Source of the DNA: an uncultured Spartobacteria bacterium
GTDB lineage: Bacteria > Verrucomicrobiota > Verrucomicrobiia > Chthoniobacterales > JAATET01
NCBI GenBank assembly: GCA_938011325.1
Contig: CALLUD010000006.1
Coordinates: 847,395-911,394, forward strand
Direction: 5' to 3'
DNA length: 64,000 nucleotides
Part shown: positions 26,103 through 35,520 of the stretch, in pieces
Numbering within the stretch: position 1 is the stretch's first letter
Layout: the number at the start of each line of letters is the position of its first letter
Notes under the pieces: generated by a model
The model's database searches: none
Seen by the model: the letters and a program-made list of their open reading frames with translations, nothing else
Told to the model about the DNA's origin: nothing
Translations under genes and position numbers: made by a program

Positions 26103-26136
26103 GGCCCGCGGCGGGTGAGCGCCCCGCCGCGGGGCC
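26103..26136 (+). terminator. Hairpin after the PEP-CTERM gene
   Basis: GGCCCGCGGCGGG (26103-26115) pairs with CCCGCCGCGGGGCC (26123-26136) with one bulged G. It begins 14 bases after the stop. There is no T-run, so its role as a terminator rests on stability and place. Confidence 0.6.
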
Positions 26137-26194
26137 AAACGGGTGGACAGGGTCTTTTCTCGCGCTCTATTTGGTGCATGATCCCCAGCACGTC

Positions 26195-28465
26195 ATGTTT
26201 CGGTGCACCATCCCCCTCGTCCTCGCACTAACCGTTTGCGCACATGGCCAGAATCGTGATCTGGCGGACTACGTAAACACCCTTCAGGGCACGAATTCCA
26301 AATTCGAGCTCACGCGCGGCAATACCTATCCCGCCACGGGCCGCCCCTTCGGAATGCACCTCTGGACGCCGCAAACCGGCCCGAACGGGGATGGCTGGAA
26401 ATACCAGTATTTCAAGGACACGATTCGCGGCTTTCAGCAGGCGCACCAGTGCAGCTCCTGGTCGAACGACTACGAGGTGTTTTCGCTGATGCCGGTGGCC
26501 GGCAAACTGACAGTCGACGAAAACGAGCGCGCCGCGCGATTCACACATCAAAACGAAACCGCGCTGCCCTACTACTACCAGGTCAAGCTCGGGACGGGGG
26601 TGAACGTCGAAATGTCGGCGACCGAACGCGGGGCATTTCTGCGCTTCGCATTTCCTACGGGAAAGGACGCTGCGGTCGTGCTCGATGGATACACAGGCGA
26701 ATCGGAGGTCGAAATTTTCCCGAACGAACGCAAGATCGTCGGCTGGGTGCACAACGGGCGGCAGCAGCCGGACGACCTCCGCAGCCATTTCGTGATCGTG
26801 TTCGACAAACCGTTCATCGGCTACGGCACGTGGGATCATTCCAACTCGCCCACCGAGAAGGACACGCACCGTCGCGGCAAGGGAGCAGGCGCGTATGTGC
26901 AGTTTCGCAAGGGCGAGACAGTGCAGGCAAAGGTGGCGTCGTCCTACATCAGTCCTGAACAGGCGGAACTGAATCTCAAACAGGAGCTCGGAAAATTCGC
27001 CCGTCTGGAAGACGCGAAGGAAGTGGGCAAGGCGGTGTGGAATCGCTACCTGTCGAAAATCGTCGTCGAGGGCGGAACGGACGAGCAGATCCGCACCTTC
27101 TACTCCTGCTTTTTCCGCGCGAGCTTGTTCCCGCGGATGTTTTTCGAGATCGGCAAGGACGGAAAGCCCTATTACTTCAGCCCCTACGACTCGAAGATTC
27201 ATAAGGGCTTCATGTTCACCGACACGGGATATTGGGACACGTTTCGCGCACAATTCCCGCTGAATACGATCCTTCACCCGACGATGCATGGCCACTACCT
27301 CAGCGCCATGCTCGACGTCTACGACCAATGCGGTTGGCTGCCCTCCTGGTCCTTTCCTGCCGAGGGCGGAAGCATGATCGGAAATCACGCGATCTCGCTT
27401 CTTGCCGACGGATGGGCGAAGGGATTCCGAACCTTCGATCCCAAGAAGGCCCTGAAGGCTTACAAACACGAGGCGACGGAAAAAGGTCCATGGGGCCCCG
27501 CCAACGGCCGCGACGGGCACCAGGACTACTACAAGCTCGGCTACGTCCCTTATCCGGAAGTGCGCGAAGCCACTGCGAAGACGCTGGAATACGCCTACGA
27601 CGACTTTTGCGGCTACAAGCTCGCCACCGACACGAAGAACGAGAGCTACGCGAAGTTCTTCGAGAAGCAGATGTATAACTACAAAAACGTCTTCGATCCG
27701 GAAACCGGCTTCATGCGCGGCAGGGACCGTTCCGGAAAGTGGACGCCGGAGCCGTTCGATCCGATCGAGTGGGGCGGCCCATTCACCGAAGGCTGCGCAT
27801 GGCACTGGCTCTGGTCGGTGTTTCACGATATCGGCGGCCTCATCAAGCTCCTCGGCGGCGATGAGAAATTCATCGCAAAACTCGACGGCGTTTTCTCGGC
27901 GACCAATCAATTCAAGGTCGGCACCTATGGCGGCCCAATCCATGAGATGCGTGAGATGGAAATGGCCAACCTCGGCCAATACGCGCACGGCAATCAGCCG
28001 ATCCAGCACATGGTTTACCTCTACAACTACGCCGGCCAGCCATGGAAGGCGCAGGCACGCGCACGTGAAGTGATGGAGAAGCTCTACAACTCCACGGAAA
28101 ACGGCTACCCCGGCGACGAGGACCAAGGCCAGACCTCTTCCTGGTATGTGCTCAGCGCCCTCGGCTTTTACAGTGTCTGCCCCGGCACCGATGAATACGT
28201 GCTCGGCAGCCCGGTCTTCGAAAAGGCAACGATCTCACTCGAGAACGGCAAGACATTCACGATCCTTGCCAAGGGCAACTCCAAGCGAAACGTCTACATC
28301 CAATCCGCCAAGCTGAACGGAAAACCGCTCCCCGGAAATTTCATCCGGCACAGCGACATCATGGCCGGCGGAGTGCTGGAATTGGAAATGGGCCCCTATC
28401 CCAACACCCAGCGCGGCACCCGCATCGAGGACCGCCCGTTTTCCCTCACGCCCTACGATTCGTGA
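26195..28465 (+). CDS. GH92 family alpha-mannosidase, secreted
   Basis: About 756 residues from this start, with a signal peptide (cut near AHGQN). GH92 enzymes are calcium-dependent inverting exo-alpha-mannosidases. Diagnostic segments are DYVNTLQGTNSKFELTRGNT, GFQQAHQCSSWSNDYE, GNHAISLLADGWAKGF, then FTEGCAWHWLW near residue 531, holding the catalytic acid Glu, and GDEDQGQTSSWYVLSALGF near residue 640, holding the base Asp residues. These positions agree with well-studied Bacteroides enzymes. All catalytic residues appear intact. The upstream ATG at 26171 adds 8 residues before the signal peptide. No other glycan gene is adjacent on this strand. Confidence 0.94.
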   Translation: MFRCTIPLVLALTVCAHGQNRDLADYVNTLQGTNSKFELTRGNTYPATGRPFGMHLWTPQTGPNGDGWKYQYFKDTIRGFQQAHQCSSWSNDYEVFSLMPVAGKLTVDENERAARFTHQNETALPYYYQVKLGTGVNVEMSATERGAFLRFAFPTGKDAAVVLDGYTGESEVEIFPNERKIVGWVHNGRQQPDDLRSHFVIVFDKPFIGYGTWDHSNSPTEKDTHRRGKGAGAYVQFRKGETVQAKVASSYISPEQAELNLKQELGKFARLEDAKEVGKAVWNRYLSKIVVEGGTDEQIRTFYSCFFRASLFPRMFFEIGKDGKPYYFSPYDSKIHKGFMFTDTGYWDTFRAQFPLNTILHPTMHGHYLSAMLDVYDQCGWLPSWSFPAEGGSMIGNHAISLLADGWAKGFRTFDPKKALKAYKHEATEKGPWGPANGRDGHQDYYKLGYVPYPEVREATAKTLEYAYDDFCGYKLATDTKNESYAKFFEKQMYNYKNVFDPETGFMRGRDRSGKWTPEPFDPIEWGGPFTEGCAWHWLWSVFHDIGGLIKLLGGDEKFIAKLDGVFSATNQFKVGTYGGPIHEMREMEMANLGQYAHGNQPIQHMVYLYNYAGQPWKAQARAREVMEKLYNSTENGYPGDEDQGQTSSWYVLSALGFYSVCPGTDEYVLGSPVFEKATISLENGKTFTILAKGNSKRNVYIQSAKLNGKPLPGNFIRHSDIMAGGVLELEMGPYPNTQRGTRIEDRPFSLTPYDS

Positions 28466-28469
28466 GAAG

Positions 28470-28492
28470 GCAGCGGGGCCTTCTTCCGCTGC
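28470..28492. terminator. Hairpin between converging genes
   Basis: GCAGCGG (28470-28476) pairs with CCGCTGC (28486-28492) across a 9-base loop, 5 bases after the GH92 stop. An overlapping GAAGGC/GCCTTC stem is also possible. It may end both the mannosidase transcript and, from the other side, the pseudopilin cassette. Confidence 0.55.
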
Positions 28493-28546
28493 ACGCGGAG
28501 CGAAATTTCTCCGGCTCCCTGCAATCCTGCTTGAAAAGGCGTTTCC

Positions 28547-29266
28547 CTACTTCCGCGTTGTCGCGTTTATATACTCGATCTGCTCCTTGAGCTTTGCCTT
28601 GAAAGCCTCGGGAATCACGATCGGCGTGGAGGGAGCGGGGAAAAATTGATAGGTTTCCTCGACCTCGGCGTCGGCGTAATAGACGGGCAGCTGTGTCTCC
28701 ACATCGAGCATCGCAACCGAATCGCTGATGAAATAGGGTTTATTTCCGCCCATTCGTTGCCAGTATTCGTATTGCTGCCTCTGGTAGGTATTCAGCTTTT
28801 TGTCCTCACCTTTGGCGCGAAAGACAAACACCTTCTTTCCCTCGTGCTCACCCACACCCACATAGTGCTTCATGTCCACCCAGCGAAGGCGATCGAAATC
28901 CGTCTCCCCAAATTCGGCATAATGCCAATCCGTCGCGGGAATCACCACGGCCCGATCCTTCACTCCCTGATCTGAAATACGGATCGTCCCCACGATGATG
29001 CTCTCGATCGTCTCCCCGCCGGCTTCCATTTTTTCCTGGATCACCTTCCCCATTTTCCGAACGGTGCGGACTGTGGATTTGAGGTTCTTTTTCTCACCGT
29101 CTCGCCCCTCCATCGAGAACTCCTGTTTGTAGGTGGTCTTCACCGTCCACAGCGCTTTGTCCGGCGCCTTCATGACGAGCGGCTCCTTCGGCTTCAACTC
29201 CTGTGCGGAGAGGAAGGTCGCGCCGGTCGAATATGCAATAAGGGACAGGATAAGGAATTTCTGCAT
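28547..29266 (-). CDS. Secreted hypothetical protein, fifth gene of the Verru_Chthon cassette
   Basis: About 239 residues with a signal peptide (cut near LSAQE). The mature part is mostly polar with segments IPATDWHYAEFGETDFDRLRW, DMKHYVGVGEHEGKKVFVFRA, YQRQQYEYWQRMGG and DVETQLPVYY. I do not recognise a domain; an outer-membrane lipoprotein-sorting-like beta fold is one possibility suggested by the strand pattern. The start at 29266 lies 13 bases after the stop of the large cassette gene, so it is probably translated from the same message and may assist or use the pseudopilins. The same frame is open further upstream but overlaps that gene. Confidence 0.68.
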   Translation of the reverse strand: MQKFLILSLIAYSTGATFLSAQELKPKEPLVMKAPDKALWTVKTTYKQEFSMEGRDGEKKNLKSTVRTVRKMGKVIQEKMEAGGETIESIIVGTIRISDQGVKDRAVVIPATDWHYAEFGETDFDRLRWVDMKHYVGVGEHEGKKVFVFRAKGEDKKLNTYQRQQYEYWQRMGGNKPYFISDSVAMLDVETQLPVYYADAEVEETYQFFPAPSTPIVIPEAFKAKLKEQIEYINATTRK

Positions 29267-29279
29267 CGCTTTGGATTTC

Positions 29280-32200
29280 TTACTCGGCGACTTCAATTCG
29301 CTGGTCGACCACCTTGCCGGTGAAGCGATCGAGCGCCACGAACACCCAATAGCGGGTTTGTCCCTCGACGACAAATCTGTCCGTGCCCTCCCCGGGTGGA
29401 ATTCGCCCGGACTGGGCAACGACATCGATCATCAAGTTCCAGGTTCTGACGTCGGAAGTATCCACCAAAGAACGGAGCACACTCGTCCGCCGGACCCCAT
29501 AGGAACTGTCTTTCTCAAGGATATCCGCAATCGTCGAACCGGACTCCGAGTAGATCGGGCCGACATATTCGCCATCCACACACTTACCTACAATCTCACC
29601 ACGGGACCGGAACGGGCCCTTTTCAATATCCTCGGACCGAGTCCATTCGACGATCGCGTCCGCAACCTTTTCGGCTTCATCGTCATTCAGTGGCTCCCAC
29701 CCGCTGCTCGTTTCCGAGCCGGTGCCCGCATATCTTCCCGTTCCTGTAATGATTGAAGCGAGCACCTCCGGGCGGACCATGTTGATGTTGACCACGCCGG
29801 CCGTCAGTTGGTCACCCTCGAGATCGGGATCGGTCTCATACAGGCAGAAGTAATCCAATAGCGCGGAGTCGCCACTGTTCGCGCTCCAAAAATCCAAGGA
29901 CTTCCATGGGAGGTCCCGACAGGCATAGCCCATCTCCACCACGGATTGGAATGGACGATTCAACACGATCGGCCGCGCCAGATCGTTTCCAGGGTAGGCT
30001 GGGTTGGTGTCGGTATTGGCGGTGAAGGTTTGATAACTGGGCACAGAAGCCCAGCGCTCCTCCATGTCAGGATCCTTGTAATACACGGTCCGTGGCCGCG
30101 CGGCACTGGTGGGGCCACCGGGAGCATTTTCCGTAATGTCGCCGAACAAAAGCCCGCGGCTTTCCACTGCGTTGGGAGAAGTGTAACTCCAGTAACCTGA
30201 ATTTGGGTTCTTCTGACCTGCCGGGTTGCTTCCGAGGTGCGGAATATGGTTATACGCCTTGTAGCCGTAGTCGCCTCCACCAGCTACGGAGTAAAAGTTC
30301 CAAGCGTTGTCATTGTTCGGTTGACGAGTTGCAATTCTCCCCTCTGCATCTGCCCATCCCGTGCTATGGGGCGGGAACTTTACGATATGTTTGACTTTTG
30401 AGGGATTATCAACGCGGAACCACTGGCTTTGAGGTCCGAATCGTTCGACACGAGGATCCACGCGATAACATGCATCGAATTCCCAGCCGACCACGCGCCA
30501 CACCTTCTTGTCGTATCCCCACGCAGCATTGTTGTCGAAGTCGACTGTGTCATACATGATGTCGTAGGTCTGCCAGCCGTGTGGGCCCAGATACTGAAGC
30601 GCGAAATTTGCCCGGACCGAGTTGGCCTGATTTTCGAGATATTGCACCAACACCACTTGGTTAAGTCCTCGTGCTCCGACGGAATTAAAATTACTGAGCG
30701 CTAGAAACTGGCCCACCTTGAATCCCAGGAAACTTAATGAGGATGCCTGATTGTAATTGGGATCCACGTTTCTGGCCGTGTCAGGCCGGACTTGAAAAGC
30801 CTCCGCTGTCTGTCCAGCTCCGCTCAAAGTAACCGCAATGGGCTGCTCGTCATCGAGGAGCGGATTCTGCACCGTGGATTTCCACAGAAGAACCGGCTCG
30901 CGCGTCTGATCGCGCGTGTCCGTAAACTGCATCCAGTCGGTTGCCTGGTTCAGTGGTCCGTTGAATTGGTCCCAGTTGAGGGGGGATACGGTGGTCGGTC
31001 CCGTTTCTGCGGATCGCGGAATCCATTCTGCGTAGCGGTAGCTTCCATTGGCGGACGCGTTATCGTAGGGCCAAAAGCGCGGATCGCGGCCAAAGTCCGA
31101 ACCCCAGCCAAAAAACTTGCCCGCTGTAAGGGGATTTCCCACTTGACCCGCACTCTCCGTATTCCCATGGAGGGTTTTCGTATAGGGAATCACTCGAAAT
31201 TGAGTGGGGCGAGCCGGTGCCCCCGGACCTCCTCTTCCACTCTGTTTGGAGTGCGGATTCCAGACCTGCGGATGGATGAGCATCCTGCATTCTGTGACAG
31301 CGTTTCCGTCGAGCTGATAGTTCTTGGTGCCAAAATAAGAGTTGCGCCTGAATCCGTGGAGGTAAGGAAGGTCTTCCACGCCGAAGACACTTTGCTTTCC
31401 GAACTCGATTTCCGTCGGCCAGCTGTCCGAATCCCATTGATCAATGATGGCGGCGCCGATGCGCATCACGTGCAAATCCACCCTCGCATCGTCTTTTCCA
31501 TATCCGTGGGGCCGTCCTCTCCACTCGCTACTATCCGTTCCGGCCACTCCGCCAAGTTGCTGGCCTAGGGAGCCGCTGTAAATGGCTGCAGCCAGGATTT
31601 CAAAAAAGGTCGGCTGCCTGTCAGGGTCCACGGCATCCTCCGGCGAGATGTCCGCCAATTTTCTCAACGGCTTGTTCTGATCGCCGGTTCTCGGCACGTA
31701 TTCCCAATGAGGCCATTCCCCGGCCTTGGTCCACCTCAAGCCAAAATACCGTTCGATTTCCGTGGGATCTCCCACCGGTTCGCCGTTGCTGCCGAGCTGA
31801 AGCAGAGAAAGCTTCTCGAGCGGGAAACGGCGCGCCAGACGTGGTTTGCCGGATTCATCCCAAACATCCGCATTGATTTCTCTCACCACAGATGCGTTGT
31901 CGAGTTTGTCCGGGCTTTTGAATGGATTTCCGAACAGGGTTAATTTGGGAAGCGGCCGGGTTGAAGTCTCCCAATCCCACACCGTGCTGGGTTTGTTAAT
32001 GCCACGCGAGAAGTGCGTAAGGAAGGGAAGGAGCCTATGCGCATCTTCCTCGCCCATCTCCTTCTCGAAAAACTTGATCGTATCGGCACGGGAGAGGAAC
32101 ACATTTTGGTGGAGCCGTCCGTCGGGGATCACCGAGTCGATACCGTTCGGGACTCCCGGAGGGTATTTTCCGAGTGAGGCGAAAAGCGGCCCCGTCTTCA

Positions 32201-33065
32201 GCAATAACGCAAGGCTTTCATCGGGCTGGCCGCCGTTTTGAGTCCATTTTAGATTCGTGGAATAGCGCCAGTCGTTCAGCGTATCGAGTGCGCCCCCGAG
32301 ATTTACACCCACCTGATCCGCGAGGTATTCCACATCCGCGAAAACCAGGCTTCCTTTCCGCTCGGCCAGATCCTCGCCACTTGGATCGAACCCCGCGACA
32401 TTGATGTCGAGCAATCCACTGACGTTGTAAACATTGAACGCGTAGCGTCCGATGATTCGATCCGGAGAGTCTGCTTTTTGATCTCCCGTGCTGGCACCAG
32501 CCCGCGTTTTTCCGTCCGCCGCGACATAGATCCAGTTGGGAGCTTCGTCATTCGAGAAATCGACATCCGTCAAATACGGCTTCGACCAGTATTTTCCATC
32601 AAGTGGACGGGCGTTCGGCCCGCTCTTGTCCGAGGTCTTGTCGTTACTGACCTCCAGATCCAAACCGTAGCTGTCGAATCCGGGGATACTCTGCTTCACA
32701 AGGTTGACGAAGGAGTCCCGAGGATCGTCCGACTCCCCCATCACCCGATCTTGTTTCGGCACCATGTCCTCCGGGAGATTCGGCACCAAAATTCGAGAGT
32801 CCTCCTCGCCAATGGGACGACTGCCATCCTCCATTTCAGCGATCAAAGTTCCGATCACATGCGAGGTTCCAAGTTGCGCAATCTGCGCGGCGGAAACGCG
32901 GGACGCATAACCTGCGCTGCTTTGGGCATCAAAACCGGATCGGGAGAAAAACGCCGTCACAATCACTGCCGCGACCAAGAGAAGGGCCAGCGTCAGGACA
33001 AGGGCTATGCCGGACCGTCGGTTTCTGCGAAACCGTGGGGCGCGAATTGGGGGATTGCCTCTCAT
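29280..33065 (-). CDS. Verru_Chthon cassette protein A (GspK-like large minor pseudopilin)
   Basis: 1261 residues. A basic leader (RRNRRSG) is followed by IALVLTLALLLVAAVIV, a prepilin-like helix without the usual Glu at position 5. That absence, and a large globular domain, are features of GspK in type II secretion. Two further GspK-like points are FNVYNVSGLLDINVAGFDP early and VVNINMVRPEVLASI near the C-terminus, resembling the V-N-I-N-T-A-x-x-x-L helix region. The middle 700 residues are rich in Trp/Tyr/Asn with no recognised domain. It lies 30 bases after protein C and 13 before the fifth gene. The cassette name is from the TIGRFAM family; its function is unknown. Confidence 0.85.
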   Translation of the reverse strand: MRGNPPIRAPRFRRNRRSGIALVLTLALLLVAAVIVTAFFSRSGFDAQSSAGYASRVSAAQIAQLGTSHVIGTLIAEMEDGSRPIGEEDSRILVPNLPEDMVPKQDRVMGESDDPRDSFVNLVKQSIPGFDSYGLDLEVSNDKTSDKSGPNARPLDGKYWSKPYLTDVDFSNDEAPNWIYVAADGKTRAGASTGDQKADSPDRIIGRYAFNVYNVSGLLDINVAGFDPSGEDLAERKGSLVFADVEYLADQVGVNLGGALDTLNDWRYSTNLKWTQNGGQPDESLALLLKTGPLFASLGKYPPGVPNGIDSVIPDGRLHQNVFLSRADTIKFFEKEMGEEDAHRLLPFLTHFSRGINKPSTVWDWETSTRPLPKLTLFGNPFKSPDKLDNASVVREINADVWDESGKPRLARRFPLEKLSLLQLGSNGEPVGDPTEIERYFGLRWTKAGEWPHWEYVPRTGDQNKPLRKLADISPEDAVDPDRQPTFFEILAAAIYSGSLGQQLGGVAGTDSSEWRGRPHGYGKDDARVDLHVMRIGAAIIDQWDSDSWPTEIEFGKQSVFGVEDLPYLHGFRRNSYFGTKNYQLDGNAVTECRMLIHPQVWNPHSKQSGRGGPGAPARPTQFRVIPYTKTLHGNTESAGQVGNPLTAGKFFGWGSDFGRDPRFWPYDNASANGSYRYAEWIPRSAETGPTTVSPLNWDQFNGPLNQATDWMQFTDTRDQTREPVLLWKSTVQNPLLDDEQPIAVTLSGAGQTAEAFQVRPDTARNVDPNYNQASSLSFLGFKVGQFLALSNFNSVGARGLNQVVLVQYLENQANSVRANFALQYLGPHGWQTYDIMYDTVDFDNNAAWGYDKKVWRVVGWEFDACYRVDPRVERFGPQSQWFRVDNPSKVKHIVKFPPHSTGWADAEGRIATRQPNNDNAWNFYSVAGGGDYGYKAYNHIPHLGSNPAGQKNPNSGYWSYTSPNAVESRGLLFGDITENAPGGPTSAARPRTVYYKDPDMEERWASVPSYQTFTANTDTNPAYPGNDLARPIVLNRPFQSVVEMGYACRDLPWKSLDFWSANSGDSALLDYFCLYETDPDLEGDQLTAGVVNINMVRPEVLASIITGTGRYAGTGSETSSGWEPLNDDEAEKVADAIVEWTRSEDIEKGPFRSRGEIVGKCVDGEYVGPIYSESGSTIADILEKDSSYGVRRTSVLRSLVDTSDVRTWNLMIDVVAQSGRIPPGEGTDRFVVEGQTRYWVFVALDRFTGKVVDQRIEVAE

Positions 33066-33095
33066 ATCATCAAAATTGCCTGTGTTTCAGGAAGG

Positions 33096-34013
33096 TCAAT
33101 TGCCGTTATCGGGAAAAAGATAAACGCGCTCGAAGGCTCGGATTCCTTGGATAAACCGGCTCGGGTAGGATTTGGCGACGTTGGCGTTACCACCAACTCG
33201 CAAACCAAGCATCTCTTCCCATTCCCTTTTGGGATCCCATTTGGGTGAATCCTTGTCCTCCTGAAGCTTGTTGAGGTCGTCTTTCAGATCAGCAAGCGCT
33301 CCTTCATCGAAGCTATTCAAACCTTGTATCGCTTTCTCATCGATTACGAGCAGTGCCACCACGACTCCCTTCGCGGTCCTCGCCACACCGTCGTCGTCAA
33401 TGTAATCCAAGGTTCTTGAATACTCTCCATTGTGCTTCAGGAAGGCCCATTCAAACCCAAGAATTCCATCGGCCAGCCAAGCTCCAGGGTCATCTGTTTC
33501 CGGCGGCCTTCCACGGTCGGGAGTTGCGTTCGGCTCGGGAGTTCCCGAGGGCGGAGCTTCCACAGCCCGTCCGAAATCCAGCACATTATCCCCTCCGCCC
33601 GTGTAGCTAAATGTCTTGTCCCGCCGTCGTAAACGACCCGGAGGACGATCCGCATCAAATTCGTATTCCACGTAGGAAAGCGAACGCGCATTCTCTCCGC
33701 TGACGCCGTCGTAAACACCCTTTCGAAGCGTGTATAAACCAAACTTCTCCCCGTCTTCCGGAAAGGCGACCAAGTCGTCCCGAAGGACCATGGAGTCGAT
33801 GTCGGTTTGCAGCCGCCCCAGTAGAGCGCGCGCCTTCGTGTGATTGTTCATGCGTCCCTCTGCGCCGCGCCAGGCTGTCGACACTCCGCCAACCGCCTGC
33901 GTAAAGAGCACCAGCATCAGCAGGAGCACGCCCATGGCGACGAGAAGCTCGACCAAGGTGAAACCACCGGCATTCGAATGTCGCCGGGAAGAAGCCGAGA
34001 GATTCAATACCAT
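33096..34013 (-). CDS. Verru_Chthon cassette protein C (GspJ-like pseudopilin)
   Basis: 305 residues. The prepilin motif is canonical: AGGFTLVELLVAMGVLLL, with Gly at -1, Phe at +1 and Glu at +5, cut by a prepilin peptidase. After the helix comes a typical N-terminal coil (GRMNNHTKARALLGRLQTDI) and a beta-rich domain with ADGILGFEWAFL, reminiscent of GspJ, where an early D-x-x-S-M-x-x-R segment also follows the helix. A Pro/Thr-rich insertion around residues 155-175 is unlike GspJ. It is 7 bases after protein B and 30 before protein A. Confidence 0.85.
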   Translation of the reverse strand: MVLNLSASSRRHSNAGGFTLVELLVAMGVLLLMLVLFTQAVGGVSTAWRGAEGRMNNHTKARALLGRLQTDIDSMVLRDDLVAFPEDGEKFGLYTLRKGVYDGVSGENARSLSYVEYEFDADRPPGRLRRRDKTFSYTGGGDNVLDFGRAVEAPPSGTPEPNATPDRGRPPETDDPGAWLADGILGFEWAFLKHNGEYSRTLDYIDDDGVARTAKGVVVALLVIDEKAIQGLNSFDEGALADLKDDLNKLQEDKDSPKWDPKREWEEMLGLRVGGNANVAKSYPSRFIQGIRAFERVYLFPDNGN

Positions 34014-34020
34014 AAACGCA

Positions 34021-34536
34021 TCAAGGGGTGATGACGAATGCCGTGGTCATCGTGTAAGAATTTACCGGGGCTTCGTCGGGTTTGTCCTTCTGGGCAGCCA
34101 CCACCGGCCAACGCAACTGAAGACTGCAGGTAACAAGGTCCGCCCCGGAACTTCCAATAGGCTCCTTGCTCACCAGATAGCCCAAGCCAAACGCCGCCTC
34201 GTCGATATCGCTAACTTTGCGTCCCTGCGCATCAACCAGTCCGCCCGATTCAAATTTTGATGCTGGCTCGCCCGGTATCTGGTCATACCGATCGAGGGGA
34301 AACTCGTCCCAATCCGGGGAAGCACCATCCTTTTCCGCCTGAAGCAGCTCCCGATAACGTCCGGCAATAATCGTCGCCACATTCGCGGCGGAGATCTGTT
34401 CCTCGTTGTCTCGAGTCACCTTCATCGAAGCGCCCATCAACCCGATGATCGCCACAATCGCGAACGAAAAGATCCCAAGGGCGAGGACCACTTCGACAAG
34501 GCTGAAACCGGAGTGGAGGGAAAATCTCGATTTCAT
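34021..34536 (-). CDS. Verru_Chthon cassette protein B (GspI-like pseudopilin)
   Basis: 171 residues. The prepilin motif is HSGFSLVEVVLALGIFSFAI, with Glu at +5 and the V-A-L-A-I-F pattern of GspI. The globular part is small (about 120 residues). The start codon overlaps the stop of protein D (ATGA at 34533-34536), so these two should be coupled. Placement directly after the GspH-like gene and before the GspJ-like gene mirrors gspH-gspI-gspJ order. Confidence 0.87.
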   Translation of the reverse strand: MKSRFSLHSGFSLVEVVLALGIFSFAIVAIIGLMGASMKVTRDNEEQISAANVATIIAGRYRELLQAEKDGASPDWDEFPLDRYDQIPGEPASKFESGGLVDAQGRKVSDIDEAAFGLGYLVSKEPIGSSGADLVTCSLQLRWPVVAAQKDKPDEAPVNSYTMTTAFVITP

Positions 34537-35270
34537 TTCAAGGAAGGCTGCAAGACTCGCGGAAGGCCAGTGAGTCCATTGACGAACACGACGGATGTCG
34601 ATTTTTCCTCGATGGAGGAGGGGTTGGAACCCTTCGAAGGAACCACCTTCAGAAACAGTCCCTCGTAGATGGGGATATCCGCACTCGAATCCTCCCCATT
34701 ATAAATCATCGCTTCACCGTGAGGGGAAAACATAATGGCGATGCCACTCCCAAAACTCCGCTCGGCCGCCCATTTCGGCAATTGATTATTAATCGGTATC
34801 CCGGTGATTGGGTCCTTCAACCTCTCTGCGTTGTCTTTGGATTCGGTAGGAAGCTGGTCATCCGGGAAGTCGCCAAGCGAATCGTTTTCCACGAACTTGA
34901 CCCCGGGAAATTCCTCGATCCGGTTGATCAAGCGAATCTCCCCATCTTTGGCACTGGTGAGATCGCCGCTGTTCGAAGCCAGGATCGCCATCGTGATGAC
35001 ATTGCCCTTACCCTCGACCTCGTCCTCGGCAAGGCAGACCCATGTGTAGGTCGATTGGGCCACCGCTGCCTGCCGCGCAAGTTCGAAACCCGCGGAAATC
35101 CCATTGAGCGCGCGATCCAAGGGACTGCCCTGCGCAAGTCGCTGGAAGCCGGAAACGGCAAGGGTCAGGACGATGGAGAGGATGCCCATGACGACGAGCA
35201 ACTCGATCAACGAGAATGCTCGAACTCGCCGTCTATGGAGAGCAAAAGTGGGGATTTTAAAAGGAGGCAT
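34533..35270 (-). CDS. Verru_Chthon cassette protein D (GspH-like pseudopilin)
   Basis: About 245 residues from this start. The prepilin motif is RAFSLIELLVVMGILS, with Ala in place of Gly at -1 and Glu at +5. After the helix, ARQAAVAQSTYTWVCL matches the A-R-x-x-A-x-x-x-x-x-x-V/T region of GspH/FimT proteins. The C-terminus (VFVNGLTGLPRVLQ) resembles the R/N-G-x-T-G-R strand seen in GspH/FimT. It is the first gene of a five-gene leftward unit. The same frame is open up to 35420, but no prepilin has such a leader. Confidence 0.85.
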   Translation of the reverse strand: MPPFKIPTFALHRRRVRAFSLIELLVVMGILSIVLTLAVSGFQRLAQGSPLDRALNGISAGFELARQAAVAQSTYTWVCLAEDEVEGKGNVITMAILASNSGDLTSAKDGEIRLINRIEEFPGVKFVENDSLGDFPDDQLPTESKDNAERLKDPITGIPINNQLPKWAAERSFGSGIAIMFSPHGEAMIYNGEDSSADIPIYEGLFLKVVPSKGSNPSSIEEKSTSVVFVNGLTGLPRVLQPSLK

Positions 35271-35520
35271 CTTTGGGGATAAGTGCCTTGCCGCGGCTTT
35301 GCCGGCAGTTGCCTCACGCTCCGCCTGTATACCGGAAGGTATGCGAGCGCGTGCAAGACCGCGTCTCCAGGAATCAGTTTTTAATGAAGACGCGGTGCCG
35401 TCTGTCGGTATGGGGGCCACGGAAGGGCATGGGTATGTGTTCTATTGGGGCGTGCAAATCTAGAAGGTATCTTAACACCTGCAATCGGAAAGTTCCACCA
35501 ACACATGGAAACATTGACGG

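Noticed and set aside
26228..28126. 632-codon open frame opposite the GH92 mannosidase
   Set aside because: Antisense shadow of a gene with intact catalytic motifs.
35271..35520. Possible promoter (TTGCAG, 16 bases, TAGATT) for the pseudopilin cassette
   Set aside because: Matches are weak and not better than chance in 250 bases; no operator for the upstream regulator could be recognised.
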